DNA of 64,000 nt from VRUE01 sp963732225 (lineage in GTDB: Bacteria > Actinomycetota > Thermoleophilia > Solirubrobacterales > 70-9): NCBI GenBank assembly GCA_963732225.1, contig CAVSYR010000002.1, forward strand, positions 248,001 to 312,000. Direction: 5' to 3'. The position numbers and the translations under genes were made by a program. The notes under the pieces were generated by a model. The model worked only from the letters and a program-made list of their open reading frames with translations, was not told where the DNA came from and made no database searches. This document shows positions 8,288 through 17,880 of the stretch, piece after piece. Position 1 is the stretch's first letter; each line of letters starts with the position of its first letter.

Positions 8288-11200
8288 ATGCGAGGTCAAG
8301 CGAAGATGCGATCAAGCCAGTATCTCCATTCAACGCTGGGGCTGGCTGCTCTGGTCTGCTTTGGCTTTCTGTTGACCCTCGCTCCCAGTGCGTCGGCTAA
8401 GGAGGCCATCGGCTACTTTGGAACGGAAGCTGGCACGGGTGCGCAGGGCGGACAGTTCCAATTCATTGGAGACATCGCAGTGAATGCCACCGGCGCGGGT
8501 TCGGCAAATCGAGGCGAAATCTACGTCGCGGATAACGGTAACCACCGGATACAGCGATTCTCCCAGGATGACAACGGCACTCCCGGAGATCCCTATGACG
8601 ATAAGTATGAATTCGTTGCCGCATGGGGCGCCAATGTGGATTCGATTCCCGCGGACGAAAGTGACTACGAGATTTGCACCGTCGCTTCGGAGTGCACCAC
8701 TGCTGCCCAGTCTGGAGGAAACGGAACTCCAGCGGGAAACGGATCGCTCGATTCGATATCGGGCATCGCGGTCGACCAGGACACGGGAGACGTCTACGTC
8801 GCCGACAACGGAAATAACCGGATCAACGTCTATGCGGGAGACGGGGCTTTTCTGCGCTCGCTGGGCTGGGACGTGGTCGAAGGCGGAACTACCGGCTTCG
8901 AGGTCTGTGCAGCGGTAGATACCTGCAAGACGGGGACTTCCGGCGCGGGCATGGGACAGATCGGGCAAGAGGGAGGCATTGCCCTCAGTCCGCCCGATGG
9001 GAACGCCTCGACCGGAACCATCTACCTCGCTGACCCCGGGAATCATCGAGTCGATACCTACGAACTCGATGGTGACCCCCCTGCGAGCATCGGTTCGTCG
9101 GCCGATTTTCCGGGTGGGCCAGAAGCAATAGCGATCGATTCCCGCGGCATTCTCTACGCGACGGAATTTTCGTCTAGCACCGCCGGCAGAATCGTCGATA
9201 GGTTTGATACGCAGAACGCCGATGGCGGCGGCGTAGGTCCGCTAGCTCCGATCGGTGCTCCTCCTTTGGTGTCTCCTCTCTCCGGCGCCCGTCAAATCGC
9301 CGGGATCGAGGTAGATCCCGATAGCGACGGTGCGGGTCCTGACAAAGACGTTCTCTATGTCTTGTCCAATCTTGGCCCCGAACCCAAAACGGTGATCCAG
9401 CAATTTGGCCCCGAGAATGATCCGGGTTTGACCACTCCGCCGGCGGCTGATGACGCGGAACACGGCTCGGTCGCGCTCTTTAACTTCGTCGGTTCACTGG
9501 GCTTTGACGAAGGCAACGGTCGTCTATTCATAGGAGATGGGGACAATATTGGTGGTGCGTGGCAAGAATCAGGAGGACACAAAGCCGGTGTGTACGTGTT
9601 GGATGAAGCCGGCGGCCAGCCCACCGCCTCACTCGACTCACTGAGCAATATCACCGCAACTGACGTCACCTTGCATGGTTCCGTTAATCCCAACGGCCCG
9701 CCAGCGGTTTCCTATCACTTCGAATACTCCACCGATGGGTCCACTTGGCTGAGCACGCCGAACGTCGTGCTCGGTAGCCAGGAAGGGCCACAGTCGATTG
9801 ACAGCGTTCTCAACCCGGGAGTGGGTTTGCAGCCCAACACGCTCTATCACGTACGCCTCGTAGCGGCCAAGGCCTTCGCGCCGTCGGTGACCACCCCAGA
9901 GCTCACCTTCACCACGCTGCCGGCGAGTCCGTTCGCTGAAACAACCGGCACGGCGCTTCGCACCGCGACGACGGCGCGGCTGGCCGGTGCTGTGATCCCA
10001 CGCAATTCCGCCACGACTTTCCACTTCGAATATGGAGCCCTGGGCCCATGTGATTCGAATCCATGCGCCTCGACGCCCGACCAATCCCTCGCTGCGGGTA
10101 ACGTGACGAAGCTGGTGGCCGAATCGGTGAATGGGCTGCAACCAGGAACTACCTATCACTACAGAGTTGTCGCCAACAATGGGAATCCCGGCTCTCCGGC
10201 GTTCGGGGAAGACATGACCGTGACCACACGACTGTCGGACGCGCCGCTCGGCCACGGCCACTACCCCGGCCCGCCTGGCTCGGACCGCGCGTATGAGTTG
10301 GTGACTCCACCGGATACGAGTGGTAACCCAATCTGGGAAGGCATAGCCGTCTCCAGCGATGGCAATCACAGCTTGTACAAAGTTGCCGGTGGCATCCCCG
10401 GATCAGCTACCGGCAGTCTCTACGCTTTTTATTTTGCCACTAGGACGCCCAGCGGATGGCGGACCGAAAGCGTCACGCCACCCCGCGATCGACTCTTGGG
10501 CTCGGCACTCATACCGCTCATCGGAGCGCCAGATCTGTCCTCATTCGTGGTTAAAAATGAAAACGAAGCGACTGAAGAATCGTCCGTCTGGCGGGCGACG
10601 CCGGGCCAACCTCCGGTCAATCTGAACACCATCATTCCGCCCCAGCACCAAGGGAGGTATCCGGGCACTCTGTTCATATCCAAGAATCCGTTGCGCGTAT
10701 TCGAGCGCATGCATGGCGGAGCCGGGTTCGATCCGGATCACCCGGAAGCTGCTGCGTACGAAAATCTCTACGAGATAACTTCGGGAGTTCCGCGGCTGGT
10801 CGGCCTTCTGCCCGGCGACCTGGTCCCACCCTGCGGCGTGGGCGGCGGTGAATCGAAGGGCTCAGAGGCAGTTTCTCCCGACGGATCGCACGTTTTTTTC
10901 ATGAGCAATACGAGCGCACAATGCTTGCCTACGGGTAGTGGAGATTCCGTGTCAAATCCGCAGCTGTATGTGCGCGATCTCGAAAGCGAAACGACAACGG
11001 CTCTCCCTGGCTTTGAATCACTGATTGACGTACATCAGGACGCTGCCTACTTCTGGAGCAAGCAGCGCTTGTCCCCGGAAGATGTTGCTCCTCAAGGTGC
11101 GGCTGGGGAAGACGGGGACATCTACAAGTACAGCTTCGACGACGGTACGGCCAAATGCCTCACTTGTTTCGGCGACGGAATCAAGGCGGATGTGGTGGGC

Positions 11201-12127
11201 GGTACCAATAACGGCGATTCAGCTCACACGGTCATCTCTGAAGATGGCTCGCGAATTTACTTCCAGAGTCGCTCTCCCGAACCGCTGACCCTCGGTGCTG
11301 AACCGGGAATTGACTCCAACTATGTGCTTGATGTCGCAACCGGTGAGCTGCACTGGCTGGGCAGTCATTTCGTAATTGATCCCCGATTCATAAGCCGCGA
11401 CGGAACCGTGGCGCTTTTCAGCTCTTCCGCCGCGTCGCTCAATCCACAAGGTGGGCTGAGCAACGGTGGAACCGAGCAGGTCTTCCGCTATGACGATCGC
11501 GACCACTCGCTGGTGTGCGTGACTTGCCCTCAGAATGGATCGGCGCCAGCATATGGAGTCAACGTTAATGGAGCGCTGAGCCTTGCCAGGGGAAGCGGCG
11601 ATGTGGTTGCTTTCGCCACGCCGAATCCGCTTCTTTCGGCCGACCAAAATACGGCCTCGCCTACGACATCCGGACTAAGCGAATTTTTCCATGCAGGCAC
11701 TGGCCTGGATGTGTATGAGTGGCGTGATGGTCGGCTTTTTCTGGTTACAAACGGTCTCCAGAGCTGGCCAGAAGAAAACGGCACATGGCCAACCGTCACC
11801 GGCCTGGGCGATGATGGCCGCGATCTTCAATTCTCCGTCTCGGCACGGTACACCCCGGATGCTCTCGATTCCTACAAGCGCATCTACGACGCTCGTATAG
11901 GGGGCGGCTTCGAATATCCCCAGGCGCCTCCACCGTGCCCGCTCGAGGTTTGCCAGGGTATCCCCAAGGGTGCTCCGGAAGAATCGGCTCCCGGCACCGC
12001 CACGCTCGCAGGATCTGGAAACCGTGTGCCCGCCCCATCCGCTAAGAGGCACAAGAAGAAGCACGGGAAGAAGAAGCACAAGAAGCTCAAGCACCGAACC
12101 AATCATAAGCGGAGGGCCTCACGATGA
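8288..12127 (+). CDS. Exported NHL-repeat / FN3-like / propeller protein with Lys-rich tail, 1279 aa
   Basis: ATG 8288 is preferred over GTG 8252 because GGGAG lies 6 nt upstream. A signal sequence follows (core LGLAALVCFGFLLTL, cleavage near SASA). Four NHL-type blades are visible (IYVADNGNHRIQRF, VYVADNGNNRINVY, IYLADPGNHRVDTY, ILYATEF). Then come two fibronectin-III-like domains (VTLHGSVNPNGPPAVSYHFE and a second near residue 560-650). A second propeller-like region carries SPDGSHVFFMS and SEDGSRIYFQS. The end has IYDARIGGGF, CPLEVCQG and a Lys/His/Arg tail. The gene is the full-length counterpart of the partial gene at 1-1068. Codon use looks less GC-rich than in the neighbouring cassette. 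Function is unknown. Confidence 0.88.
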   Translation: MRGQAKMRSSQYLHSTLGLAALVCFGFLLTLAPSASAKEAIGYFGTEAGTGAQGGQFQFIGDIAVNATGAGSANRGEIYVADNGNHRIQRFSQDDNGTPGDPYDDKYEFVAAWGANVDSIPADESDYEICTVASECTTAAQSGGNGTPAGNGSLDSISGIAVDQDTGDVYVADNGNNRINVYAGDGAFLRSLGWDVVEGGTTGFEVCAAVDTCKTGTSGAGMGQIGQEGGIALSPPDGNASTGTIYLADPGNHRVDTYELDGDPPASIGSSADFPGGPEAIAIDSRGILYATEFSSSTAGRIVDRFDTQNADGGGVGPLAPIGAPPLVSPLSGARQIAGIEVDPDSDGAGPDKDVLYVLSNLGPEPKTVIQQFGPENDPGLTTPPAADDAEHGSVALFNFVGSLGFDEGNGRLFIGDGDNIGGAWQESGGHKAGVYVLDEAGGQPTASLDSLSNITATDVTLHGSVNPNGPPAVSYHFEYSTDGSTWLSTPNVVLGSQEGPQSIDSVLNPGVGLQPNTLYHVRLVAAKAFAPSVTTPELTFTTLPASPFAETTGTALRTATTARLAGAVIPRNSATTFHFEYGALGPCDSNPCASTPDQSLAAGNVTKLVAESVNGLQPGTTYHYRVVANNGNPGSPAFGEDMTVTTRLSDAPLGHGHYPGPPGSDRAYELVTPPDTSGNPIWEGIAVSSDGNHSLYKVAGGIPGSATGSLYAFYFATRTPSGWRTESVTPPRDRLLGSALIPLIGAPDLSSFVVKNENEATEESSVWRATPGQPPVNLNTIIPPQHQGRYPGTLFISKNPLRVFERMHGGAGFDPDHPEAAAYENLYEITSGVPRLVGLLPGDLVPPCGVGGGESKGSEAVSPDGSHVFFMSNTSAQCLPTGSGDSVSNPQLYVRDLESETTTALPGFESLIDVHQDAAYFWSKQRLSPEDVAPQGAAGEDGDIYKYSFDDGTAKCLTCFGDGIKADVVGGTNNGDSAHTVISEDGSRIYFQSRSPEPLTLGAEPGIDSNYVLDVATGELHWLGSHFVIDPRFISRDGTVALFSSSAASLNPQGGLSNGGTEQVFRYDDRDHSLVCVTCPQNGSAPAYGVNVNGALSLARGSGDVVAFATPNPLLSADQNTASPTTSGLSEFFHAGTGLDVYEWRDGRLFLVTNGLQSWPEENGTWPTVTGLGDDGRDLQFSVSARYTPDALDSYKRIYDARIGGGFEYPQAPPPCPLEVCQGIPKGAPEESAPGTATLAGSGNRVPAPSAKRHKKKHGKKKHKKLKHRTNHKRRASR

Positions 12128-15100
12128 ATCTACGACGGATGGTTTCGATCGCGGTCGTCACGGGGGTCGCTCTGCTTGGACTTTCTGGAGTCGCCTCGGC
12201 TGCATCCCCGATCTGGAATTTCGACATTCACCACAACCAGACCAACTTCCCCCCAGGAGGCACGGCCCAGTATTGGTTTGAGATCAACAACGTCGGCCCG
12301 GTTGACACCAGTGGGCAGATCAAGCTGACGGTGAATCTGCCGAACGGGATCACCAGGAATCGGGTCTATTCCGAAATCGACGGCGTGCTCATACCCAATC
12401 ACGTGATTACCTGGAGTTGTCCTGGCTCGCCTGGGGATTCCACGGTGATCTGCACCACCCATGATCCCGTTCCGCGTCATACCATTGCACGCGGCTTGGT
12501 GCTCGAGGTTAATGTCGCCCCAGGGGCATCCGGAGATCGTTTTGCGGCGGCGAAAATTGAAGGTGGTGGCGCGACGGCTCCTGCCAGCGCGTTTGAGCTG
12601 ACCCACATTGATTCTGAACCTGCGGGTTTTGGCATTCTGCCGGAATCCTTTGTGCCGGATTTCTTTAAGGCGGATGGACTGGTGAGGGAACGCGAAGCGG
12701 GCGCGCATCCAGAACTCTTCACCGTTCCCTTCGATTTCAACTCGGTCGCCGCTCCCACCGTCGATCACCCGGGGAAAAAGTCAGAGTCGGGCAGCGTGCG
12801 GGACCTGGTTGTCGACGCACCTCCGGGCTTTGTCGGAGCACCCACGGCTGTCGGAGAGTGCACAGAGGTTGAGTTCATCGGTGCGCAATGCCCAGCTTCC
12901 AGCCAAGTGGGTCGCTTCGACGCCGTTCTCTTTGGATTCCTTGAATTGTATGAGCAGACCTACACCAGCACAGGCGTGTTCAACATGGCGCACCCGCGCG
13001 GAACGGTTGCCGATCTCGGATTCCAAATAGCCGGAAACCCCGTCCATATCAAAGTCACCCTCGACCCGTCCAACCACTACGCGATTCACTCGGAAGTCCC
13101 GAACATCAATGAGACATTGCCGCCGTTTCAGCAGAAGCTGACACTATGGGGGGTTCCGGCCGATCACAGTCATGATTCCGAGCGTTGTGCCGCTTTCGTT
13201 TTTCCCGATGTTTCGGGCGGTGGCAAAACCGACGAAGAATGCTCTACCGATCACGAGCGGAAGCCCTTCCTCACCTTGCCTTCACAGTGCGAAACCGACA
13301 ACGTGATGCGGCTTCACCACTACGACTCTTGGCAGGAAACCGGCGCCTTCGGCCCCGAGATCGACTACACGCTGCCGGGGAAGATGACCGATTGCGACCG
13401 TCCCCGCTTCGAACCGGAAGTTGAAATCGAACCGACCGGCAAGCAGGCCAATACGCCGACGGGCCTGAACGTTCACGTCAAAATCGCCCAGAACGAAAAC
13501 CCCAACGCCTTGGCGACGCCACCGGTGAAGCGCGTCACGGTACGCCTGCCCGAAGGGATGAGCTTCAGTCCCTCCTTCGCCGATGGGCTCTCCAGCTGCA
13601 CTCTGGCTCAGATGCAGTTGGGCAACAACGATCCCGTGCAATGCCCCGATGCATCGCGGATCGGCGAAGTTACCCTGCACACCCCGCTGCTGCCCAACGC
13701 GGCGGAAGGCTCGATGTACCTGGCGGCGCAGAACGACAACCCGTTCGGCTCGACCTTCGCCCTGCTCCTCGTCCTGCACGACACCGAAGAACGCGGCGCC
13801 CTGATCAAGATTCCGGGGCGCGTCGACGTCGATGAAGCGACCGGTCAGATCACCGCCGTCTTCAACGACACGCCGCAGTTCCCGTTTGATGACCTGACGC
13901 TGAAATTCAGGAGCGGTCCTCGTGCGCCGCTGGTTTCACCGCCGACCTGTGGCAAGCAGACGATCGGGGTCGAAGTGGCGTCTTATGCCCAGCCGCAGAA
14001 CCCGGTTGATGCATCGAACACCTATGACGTGACCGAAGGGCCCAACGGAACACCCTGTCCTCCCGACTCAGCTCACAGGGCCTTCCACCCGACCTTCTCG
14101 GGCGGCACGCTCAATCCGGTCGCCGGTGCCTACTCGCCTTTCCTCTTCCGTCTGAGCCGAGGGGATGACGAACAGGAACTGAGCCGGGTCACCACCACCC
14201 TCCCTGAGGGACTGGTGGCAAAGATCGCCGGCATTCCGGCCTGTCCCAACGAATCGATCGCCTCGATCTCGACGGCGCTGGGTACCGGTAGGCAAGAGCT
14301 AGCCCACCCGGCTTGTCCCGCTGCCTCTCAGATCGGCACCGTCTCCGCAGGCCTGGGAGCAGGCCCCGGCCCCAACTACTTCGACGGCAAGGTCTACTTG
14401 GCAGGGCCCTATAAGGGCGCGCCACTCTCATTGGCAGTGGTGGCCCCGGCCTTGGCTGGCCCCTATGACCTCGGCAACGTGGTCGTGCGAGCCGCCCTCT
14501 ACGTCGATCCCGACACCACCCAGGTCAGGGCGATATCGGACCCCTTCCCGACGATCTTGCACGGAGTTATCCTCAGGGTCCGCGACGTCAGGTTGCGAAT
14601 AGACAGGCCCAACACGACGATCAACCCGACCAACTGTTCCCCAAAGACAGTCGCGGGAGCGATCTCGGGAACAGGCGGAGCGCTGTTCAACGCAGCTTCC
14701 CCCTTCCAGGTCGCCAACTGCGCGAGCCTTCCCTTCAAACCAAAGCTCGACCTGCGTCTCTTCGGCGGCACCCACCGCGGCTCTCACCCGAAGCTGAAGG
14801 CAACGGTCCGCTTTTCGGCCGGTGGAGCCAACACCGCAGCAGCATCGGTTGCCCTGCCCCATTCGGAGTTCCTGGACCAGGGCCACATCGGTACCGTCTG
14901 CACCCGGCCTCAGTTCGCCGCCGAAGCCTGCCCGCAGGCATCGATCTACGGCACGGTCTCAGCCAAGACGCCGCTGCTTGACGAAGAGCTGCACGGCAAC
15001 ATCTACCTCAAGTCCTCCAGCCACCAGTTGCCAGACTTGGTCGCGGCCTTCAGGGGAGGACGCATTGACGCCAACCTAGTCGGAAGGATCGACTCGGTAA

Positions 15101-15342
15101 ACGGGGGGATCCGAAACACCTTCGAATTCGTCCCCGACGTGCCGGTCACCCAGGCTTCTTTCAACTTCTTCGGGGGAAGCAAGGGTCTCTTGGTCAACTC
15201 GAGGGACATCTGCAAGGCCCCGGCCAAGGCAACTGCCAAATTCACGGGACAAAACGGCGATCAGCTGACCCTGCATCCGGCGCTTAAGAGCGCTTGCGCC
15301 AAGGCCAAGAAGAGGGCAAAGCGCCATAAGAGGCATCGCTAG
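12124..15342 (+). CDS. Exported four-repeat protein, 1072 aa, paralogue of 1065-3905
   Basis: The ATG overlaps the upstream TGA (ATGA), exactly as in the first cassette. After a signal peptide ending near GVASA there is an extra ~130-residue N-terminal domain (IWNFDIHHNQTNFPPGG onward) that resembles CARDB/DUF11-type beta sandwiches. The four repeat units shared with the 946-aa paralogue follow: LVVDAPPGFVGAPTAVGECT, LPEGMSFSPSFADGL, LPEGLVAKIAGIPACP and LPHSEFLDQGHIG, each with a CPxASxIG/YG motif. Near-identical stretches such as FTGQNG and HRGSHPKLKAT mark common descent. It ends with a Lys/Arg-rich tail. The molecular role is unknown. Confidence 0.87.
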   Translation: MNLRRMVSIAVVTGVALLGLSGVASAASPIWNFDIHHNQTNFPPGGTAQYWFEINNVGPVDTSGQIKLTVNLPNGITRNRVYSEIDGVLIPNHVITWSCPGSPGDSTVICTTHDPVPRHTIARGLVLEVNVAPGASGDRFAAAKIEGGGATAPASAFELTHIDSEPAGFGILPESFVPDFFKADGLVREREAGAHPELFTVPFDFNSVAAPTVDHPGKKSESGSVRDLVVDAPPGFVGAPTAVGECTEVEFIGAQCPASSQVGRFDAVLFGFLELYEQTYTSTGVFNMAHPRGTVADLGFQIAGNPVHIKVTLDPSNHYAIHSEVPNINETLPPFQQKLTLWGVPADHSHDSERCAAFVFPDVSGGGKTDEECSTDHERKPFLTLPSQCETDNVMRLHHYDSWQETGAFGPEIDYTLPGKMTDCDRPRFEPEVEIEPTGKQANTPTGLNVHVKIAQNENPNALATPPVKRVTVRLPEGMSFSPSFADGLSSCTLAQMQLGNNDPVQCPDASRIGEVTLHTPLLPNAAEGSMYLAAQNDNPFGSTFALLLVLHDTEERGALIKIPGRVDVDEATGQITAVFNDTPQFPFDDLTLKFRSGPRAPLVSPPTCGKQTIGVEVASYAQPQNPVDASNTYDVTEGPNGTPCPPDSAHRAFHPTFSGGTLNPVAGAYSPFLFRLSRGDDEQELSRVTTTLPEGLVAKIAGIPACPNESIASISTALGTGRQELAHPACPAASQIGTVSAGLGAGPGPNYFDGKVYLAGPYKGAPLSLAVVAPALAGPYDLGNVVVRAALYVDPDTTQVRAISDPFPTILHGVILRVRDVRLRIDRPNTTINPTNCSPKTVAGAISGTGGALFNAASPFQVANCASLPFKPKLDLRLFGGTHRGSHPKLKATVRFSAGGANTAAASVALPHSEFLDQGHIGTVCTRPQFAAEACPQASIYGTVSAKTPLLDEELHGNIYLKSSSHQLPDLVAAFRGGRIDANLVGRIDSVNGGIRNTFEFVPDVPVTQASFNFFGGSKGLLVNSRDICKAPAKATAKFTGQNGDQLTLHPALKSACAKAKKRAKRHKRHR

Positions 15343-15344
15343 GG

Positions 15345-16106
15345 ATGGGTAGGACTAGAGCACTGGCGCTCCTATCGAGTGCCGCGATACTGACCGCGGC
15401 ACTCGCCCCTACTTCCTCTGCGGAGGTCTCCCAAAAAAACGGAGTGCGGGTCTCAGTCAACGGAGCCCTCTCACCCAAGCGCCTGCCCCGCAAGGGATCG
15501 GCCCCGGTGGCGGTATCGGTCAAGGGCGAGATCTCTGCCGCCTCAGCCGACGTCTTGCCCCAGCTGCAGCACCTGACCATCGCGATCAACTCGGCAGGGC
15601 ACCTGGACGTGGCGGGCATCCCCCACTGCCGGATCAACCACATCAACCCCTCGACCAACCAGGAGGCCCTGGAAGCCTGCAAGAGCTCCCTGGTCGGAGA
15701 AGGGAGCTTCTCGGCCAACGTGGTCTTGCCAGAGCAGTCGCCCTTCCCCTCGAAGGGAAAGCTCCTGGCCTTCAACGGGCAGATCGGCCGTAAGCCGGCG
15801 ATCTTCGCCCACATCTACGGCACCAAGCCGATCCCGACCTCCTACGTCTTCGCCTTCCGGGTCAAGCAGCAGAAGGGCACCTACGGCACGATCCTCGAAA
15901 CCTCCTTCCCCAAGGCGACCGGGGAATGGGGCTACGTCACCGGGATCGAGTTGAACCTGAACAAGAAACGCTTCCTCGCCGCTGGCTGCCCAGCGCCCAA
16001 GGGCTTCAGCAAGGCGACCTTCCCCCTGATGAGGACTGACTTCGCCTTTGCCGGAGGGCTGTCTCTCACCAACACCTTGAACCGCAGCTGCGAAGCGAAG
16101 GGATAG
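15345..16106 (+). CDS. Exported Cys-rich protein, third member of the local family, 253 aa
   Basis: It begins 2 nt after the previous stop and has a signal sequence ending near APTSSA. Motifs match the copies at 3909 and 5852: LSPKRLPRKGSAPVAVSVKG, GIPHCRINHI, ALEACKSSLVGEG, KLLAFNGQIG, HIYGTKPIPTSYVFAF, GTYGTILETS, GEWGYVTGI and AAGCPAPKGFSKATFPL. It lacks the YTYxGxxxSY stretch before the last Cys. It is the third gene of the second cassette. Function is unknown; coordinated export with the 1072-aa protein is inferred. Confidence 0.85.
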   Translation: MGRTRALALLSSAAILTAALAPTSSAEVSQKNGVRVSVNGALSPKRLPRKGSAPVAVSVKGEISAASADVLPQLQHLTIAINSAGHLDVAGIPHCRINHINPSTNQEALEACKSSLVGEGSFSANVVLPEQSPFPSKGKLLAFNGQIGRKPAIFAHIYGTKPIPTSYVFAFRVKQQKGTYGTILETSFPKATGEWGYVTGIELNLNKKRFLAAGCPAPKGFSKATFPLMRTDFAFAGGLSLTNTLNRSCEAKG

Positions 16107-16108
16107 GC

Positions 16109-16795
16109 ATGAAGCTCACCTACGCCAACGTCGTCGCCACCTTGGCCTTGCTCATCGCCCTCAGCGGAGCGACCGCCTACGCGGCCTCAAAGCTCCCGGA
16201 CCGCTCGGTCGGTGAGTTCCAGCTCAGACCCGGAGCGGTAACCGCGGAAAAGATTCGAAAGAACGCTGTCACCTCCCCCAAGGTCAAGGCCGAAGCGATC
16301 AAGCAGGGAAAGATCGCCAACGGCTCGATCACCGCGGCGAAGATGACCGGGGGCTCGGTCTCTAGCTCCTCGCTTCAAAACAGCTCCGTCACCAACGAGA
16401 AGATCGCCCCTGGGGCGGTGACCGGCAACAAGGTCAACGAGGGGACGCTGTCTCAGGTGCCCTCAGCCGCAAGGGCCGACTTCGCCACCGAAGCCGAATC
16501 AGCCTCACCGCCTGCCTTTGCCGCGATCTCCTCCGAAGCGACGATAGACAGCTCCTACTCCAAGGCAATCCAGACTGTCAGGGAGGGCACCCTCGGTGGT
16601 GTCTACTGCATCACCGCAGCTGGCTTTAATCCCCGAGGCGCCCAGGTCACCCCTCGCTTCAACGTCTCCGGTCAGATCACCGTCTACGTGCGGGTGGGAG
16701 GGACCGCCGATTGCCCCGCGCCGCAGGTCGAGGTACAGACCTTCGACGGGGGAGTGCGGACGCGCGAGCCGTTTTACTTGGCGCTCTACAGGTAG
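16109..16795 (+). CDS. Exported beta-helix-like repeat protein, 228 aa
   Basis: The start is 2 nt after the previous stop. The N-terminus (MKLTYANVVATLALLIALSG, ending ATAYA) matches that of the protein at 53269-54072, and both continue with K(L)P-x-SVG, then GAVTxxKI repeats. Residues about 35-115 repeat roughly every 9-10 residues (AVTAEKI, AVTSPKV, SITAAKM, SVTNEKI, AVTGNKV), suggesting a beta-solenoid or stalk. A globular C-terminal domain with two Cys follows. The family is common in Thermoleophilia genomes, but I know of no assigned function. Confidence 0.82.
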   Translation: MKLTYANVVATLALLIALSGATAYAASKLPDRSVGEFQLRPGAVTAEKIRKNAVTSPKVKAEAIKQGKIANGSITAAKMTGGSVSSSSLQNSSVTNEKIAPGAVTGNKVNEGTLSQVPSAARADFATEAESASPPAFAAISSEATIDSSYSKAIQTVREGTLGGVYCITAAGFNPRGAQVTPRFNVSGQITVYVRVGGTADCPAPQVEVQTFDGGVRTREPFYLALYR

Positions 16796-16839
16796 GGCGG
16801 CTTTCTAAAAGTTTGGGAAGCCCTTGACTTGAGTCGTTC

Positions 16840-16867
16840 TTCCATACGAACATACGTTCGTATGGAA
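16840..16867 (+). promoter_or_regulatory. LexA/SOS operator overlapping the imuB start
   Basis: A perfect inverted repeat has 12-bp arms (16840-16851 and 16856-16867) around ATAC. Its centre, CGAAC-ATAC-GTTCG at 16847-16860, matches the Gram-positive/actinobacterial SOS box pattern CGAAC-N4-GTTCG. TTGACT at 16824-16829 is a likely -35, so LexA bound here would cover the promoter. The ATG used for imuB (16862) lies inside the right arm, which implies a very short or absent leader. Confidence 0.85.
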
Positions 16868-17875
16868 GTCGCCTGTGTCCTGATCCCCGAATCCGTGCTT
16901 GCCGACCCGGTTGAGGCCGGCGAGCTGACCGAGGGGCTGCTGCGTCGACTTGAGAGGATCGGCGCCGCGGTCGAGTCGGAGCGGGCTGGGGAGGCGTTCT
17001 TCGTCCTCGATGGGTTGCGTGGGATCCACGGGGGAGAGAGCGCCGGGGTACTGGCGGCGGCGCGGCGTGCGGCGGAGATCGAGGTGCGGATCGGGGTTGC
17101 GCCCACCCGCTTCGCCGCTCATGCCGCCGCGCGGAGGGAGACGATCGTCCCGCCGCCTGAGGCAGGCGACTTCCTGGCAGCGCTTCCCGTCTCGACGCTG
17201 GTCGGCAGGCTCGAGCTGCCGCCGCGCGAGGTGGGGGGCCTGATCGAGACGATGCGGCGGCTGGGGATCGAGGCGCTGGGCGACCTCGCGGCGCTCTCCC
17301 CGGCCCGCATCGCCGATCGCTTCGGGCCGGCCGGGTTGGAGGCGCTGCGGCTCGCCCGCGGCGAAGACGCGCCGTTGCGCCCTCGCCGCCCGCACGAGGA
17401 GCTGACAGAGCAGCTCGAGCTGCCGGAAGGAGCTGCCGGCGGCCAGCTCGAGCACGCCCTGAAGCTGCTCGTCGCCCGCCTGTTGGCCGCGCCGCAGCGC
17501 AAGGGCAGGACGCTGCTGGGGTTGCGCCTCGGCGCCGTGCTCAGCGGCGGCGGCAGCTGGAGCGTCGACCAGGGGCTCGGGCGGCCGACCGCCTCGGAGC
17601 GGACCCTGCGCGCGGTGCTGGCGCCGCGACTGGAGACGCTGCCGGGACCGGTCGCCGCCCTCCGGCTTCGCGCCCTCGGCCTCGGCCCGCCGGTCGGCGA
17701 CCAGCTCGAGCTCTCGCTGCGCGGCGAAGAGCACCGCAAGCGCCGCCTCGGCGAGGCGATCCGCGAGGTCCGCAGCGCCCAGGGCGCCGGTTCGCTGCTG
17801 ACGATCGTGCCGCTTGACTCCGCCTCGCGCTTCCCCGAGCGCTGGGCGATGCTGACTCCGGCCGCTGGCCGATGA
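16862..17875 (+). CDS. imuB: ImuB-like Y-family polymerase homologue, N-terminally shortened, 337 aa
   Basis: ImuB is the catalytically inactive Y-family protein that links DnaE2 to the beta clamp in SOS mutagenesis. Family features are visible: VESERAGEAFFVLDGLRGIH, VRIGVAPTRFAAHAAAR, a PVSTL segment, the LIETMRRLGIEALGDLAAL helix-hairpin-helix, and a little-finger-like C-terminus with DQLELSL, a possible clamp-binding motif. ATG 16862 fits best: MEVACVLIP resembles the family's first strand. The next residues align with a point about 80-100 residues further into usual ImuBs (~450-530 aa), so an internal N-terminal deletion is inferred. No imuA is present upstream. The LexA site overlaps the start. 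Confidence 0.83.
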   Translation: MEVACVLIPESVLADPVEAGELTEGLLRRLERIGAAVESERAGEAFFVLDGLRGIHGGESAGVLAAARRAAEIEVRIGVAPTRFAAHAAARRETIVPPPEAGDFLAALPVSTLVGRLELPPREVGGLIETMRRLGIEALGDLAALSPARIADRFGPAGLEALRLARGEDAPLRPRRPHEELTEQLELPEGAAGGQLEHALKLLVARLLAAPQRKGRTLLGLRLGAVLSGGGSWSVDQGLGRPTASERTLRAVLAPRLETLPGPVAALRLRALGLGPPVGDQLELSLRGEEHRKRRLGEAIREVRSAQGAGSLLTIVPLDSASRFPERWAMLTPAAGR

Positions 17876-17880
17876 CTGTC

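Noticed and set aside
16840..16867. Rho-independent terminator of the exported-protein operon
   Set aside because: The inverted repeat has an AT-rich stem, no T-run, and a central SOS box; its place at the imuB start fits an operator better.
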